From the NCBI GenBank assembly GCA_041485285.1, contig JBGPJF010000113.1, positions 1 to 6,519 of the forward strand: a DNA stretch of 6,519 nucleotides. The letters run 5' to 3'. Below the pieces are notes generated by a model, which was not told the DNA's origin, made no database searches, and saw only the letters and a list, made by a program, of their open reading frames with translations. This stretch comes from DATEUP01 sp041485285. Its GTDB lineage: Archaea > Thermoplasmatota > DTKX01 > DATEUP01. Positions 6,301 to 6,519 of this stretch are shown piece by piece (position 1 is the first letter of the stretch; every line of letters begins with the position of its first letter). Both the position numbers and the translations under genes were made by a program.

Positions 6301-6519
6301 ACCGGATTCGACCAGAGCGGCATCGCGACCGTGCTCCCCAAGGGGTCGGCGCAGTCCACCCTCATCGTCCGGCCCGCGTCCGCGGCCGCCGCAGACACCT
6401 ACGACTTCCAGATCTTCGTGTCGAGCGAAGGCAACCTCTCCCGGCCGCTCGTGATCCCCCTCAATGTGACGGTCCTCGCGCACCGCGAGATCCAGCTTCG
6501 CGCGACCCCGGTGTCGGGC
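3352..6519 (+). CDS. Secreted M6-family metalloprotease with CARDB/NEW3-like repeats (3' end outside window)
   Basis: A large secreted zinc endopeptidase of the immune-inhibitor-A (M6) type; 1056 codons run open to the window edge. An N-terminal hydrophobic segment (residues 15-34, after R12 and R17) is a Sec signal peptide, followed by a Pro/Ala-rich pro-region to about residue 105. The catalytic domain covers roughly 115-480: HEFGH (282-286) with catalytic E283, followed by GLPDLYD giving the likely third zinc ligand D293, and a Met-turn WDMMSGGSW (309-317). DEDGDGWVD (215-223) looks like a calcium-binding loop. C238 and C242 are the only cysteines outside the signal peptide and could form a disulfide next to VWSH. 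From about residue 490, Ig-like beta repeats of about 110 residues follow, with NLGN, NLGN, NNGN and NRGN at 634, 745, 852 and 963. GTG 3352 is chosen for its ribosome binding site; GTG 3394 would also leave a signal peptide. A membrane anchor may follow off-window. The substrate is unknown. Confidence 0.93.
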   Translation, partial: MYGSISSVAARFAGVRLFAVAAVVLCAPPLLFAAFSSSPMPEVAAQAPDPGLSAQQAATHQYERARGLDSGPAIEYLPPKPGVTIDPAALADHSAAYAAGPRQTQGRAPLAAFDYTRGDHKAIVILAAFSDVAHSSYGQSYYDDKLNYNGTSRTSARTFYLENSLGNFTLYATVTDWVTLPSTQAYYDGSDDHMAHLAGDAAAAANSQVDFTQFDEDGDGWVDNLVVIHSGGDEAAGCTPNCVWSHMSYGYQRVVDGMSVSPYATVADFGAPSGDPLGAFTHEFGHLAFGLPDLYDTSQNPTNDGVGIWDMMSGGSWYLNHFSAWSKEFLNWVDPFVPTFNVDPYTIYPATDARYNPVKITTNYTNEYFLIEMRADTGGRYDGGVPVNGLVIYHVDSNIADRALNGGNIVEVNTAHKGVDVEEVGTQDLDVYGGTGYSNDVWVTNSVGFTPTSTPNSNLYVNSGSYATGIRAWNISGVISSGGSHQTFSIDTGRVNYGLTGQVIGSAEQSVLPGSAAVYQLQFTTSSSVGDNVGLSLDGANQTLGSIDVNQRALGPLGSVFVNLTVTIPPDWSAGDPAWVQVRATSTTDSRITFLVPTITRAAQTFSVEALGAGALGFWAVPDVTYLKDFTVHNLGNGADNISVSVTADPALLSASVVTQPAFVVRGGSTSVPLEFVVAHTVPYGTDIPVSFDVRFGPLGALQHIQFSATVHADHLSIVGIEVQAGGAQLLNPGQPRTYNITIHNLGNWDAPFVLETSSPEGVTASFLFGMLSVPAFANGTMGATVEAALDAPAGSTGLVWFTVKYQNFTLVTAAANMSYQVTHRFALALTGAASFSGQPGAHASFNLVAVNNGNGPDRVTVSFRPLFLEWQAALSLTSIALDTTISGGQVSFQFTATVPMDAVGNLQQTFVVTIRSNESGITATAEVAVLVLPVYAFDATADAAQSDISGSESASYVLTFHNRGNVRDSYSVTVDGLPEGWTTGFDQSGIATVLPKGSAQSTLIVRPASAAAADTYDFQIFVSSEGNLSRPLVIPLNVTVLAHREIQLRATPVSG
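4822..6519 (+). repeat. Array of ~110-residue beta-sandwich repeats within the protease
   Basis: Repeat units begin with a short strand and carry an N-x-G-N turn about 30 residues later (residues 634-637, 745-748, 852-855, 963-966; spacing 111, 107, 111). An earlier, diverged unit covers about 493-600, with SSSVGDN in place of the turn. A sixth starts at the window edge, where HREIQLRATPVSG parallels the HRFALALTGAASFSG opening of the fourth unit. The pattern resembles CARDB or NEW3-type extracellular domains, used for adhesion, spacing or substrate binding. Repeats are conserved in protein pattern, not in DNA. Confidence 0.7.

Noticed and set aside
1..6519. CRISPR array, insertion sequence, tRNA or rRNA gene
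   Set aside because: Reading both strands, I saw no spaced direct DNA repeats, transposase motifs, terminal inverted repeats, or tRNA/rRNA-like segments.

Overview
The window comes from a high-GC archaeon. The main evidence is the nucleoside diphosphate kinase (ndk) gene ahead of an archaeal/eukaryotic-type initiation factor 5B gene. This is the tail of a conserved archaeal translation cluster (L7Ae, S28e, L24e, ndk, infB). The IF5B is the short archaeal form, starting directly at its GTPase domain. Likely A+T-rich archaeal TATA elements and a large secreted M6 protease with CARDB/NEW3-like repeats would fit a Thermoplasmatota-like euryarchaeon, but that placement is an inference. The proteins are not strongly acidic, which argues against a typical haloarchaeon.

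Layout, left to right on the + strand: (1) the C-terminal two thirds of ndk; (2) an unrecognised protein with two membrane segments, inserted between ndk and infB, either coupled to ndk by a 4-base overlap or read from its own promoter; (3) a complete, intein-free infB; (4) a short interval with two GC-rich hairpins, and on the - strand a remnant resembling the C-terminus of an ABC-3 (Zn/Mn-type) metal permease; (5) an 81-residue protein that is essentially only the nickel-binding domain of NikR, with all four nickel ligands and no DNA-binding domain; (6) a good archaeal promoter and then the start of a very large secreted M6-family metalloprotease. The protease is open to the right edge, with 1056 codons visible and at least five repeats of about 110 residues after the catalytic domain.

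ndk and infB are housekeeping genes (nucleotide supply and ribosomal subunit joining). The NikR-like protein and the permease remnant together suggest an eroded or rearranged metal-uptake locus. The metalloprotease appears to be an independently transcribed exoenzyme. The most interesting items are the stand-alone NikR metal domain next to the antisense permease remnant, the membrane protein interrupting a conserved operon, and the repeat architecture of the protease.
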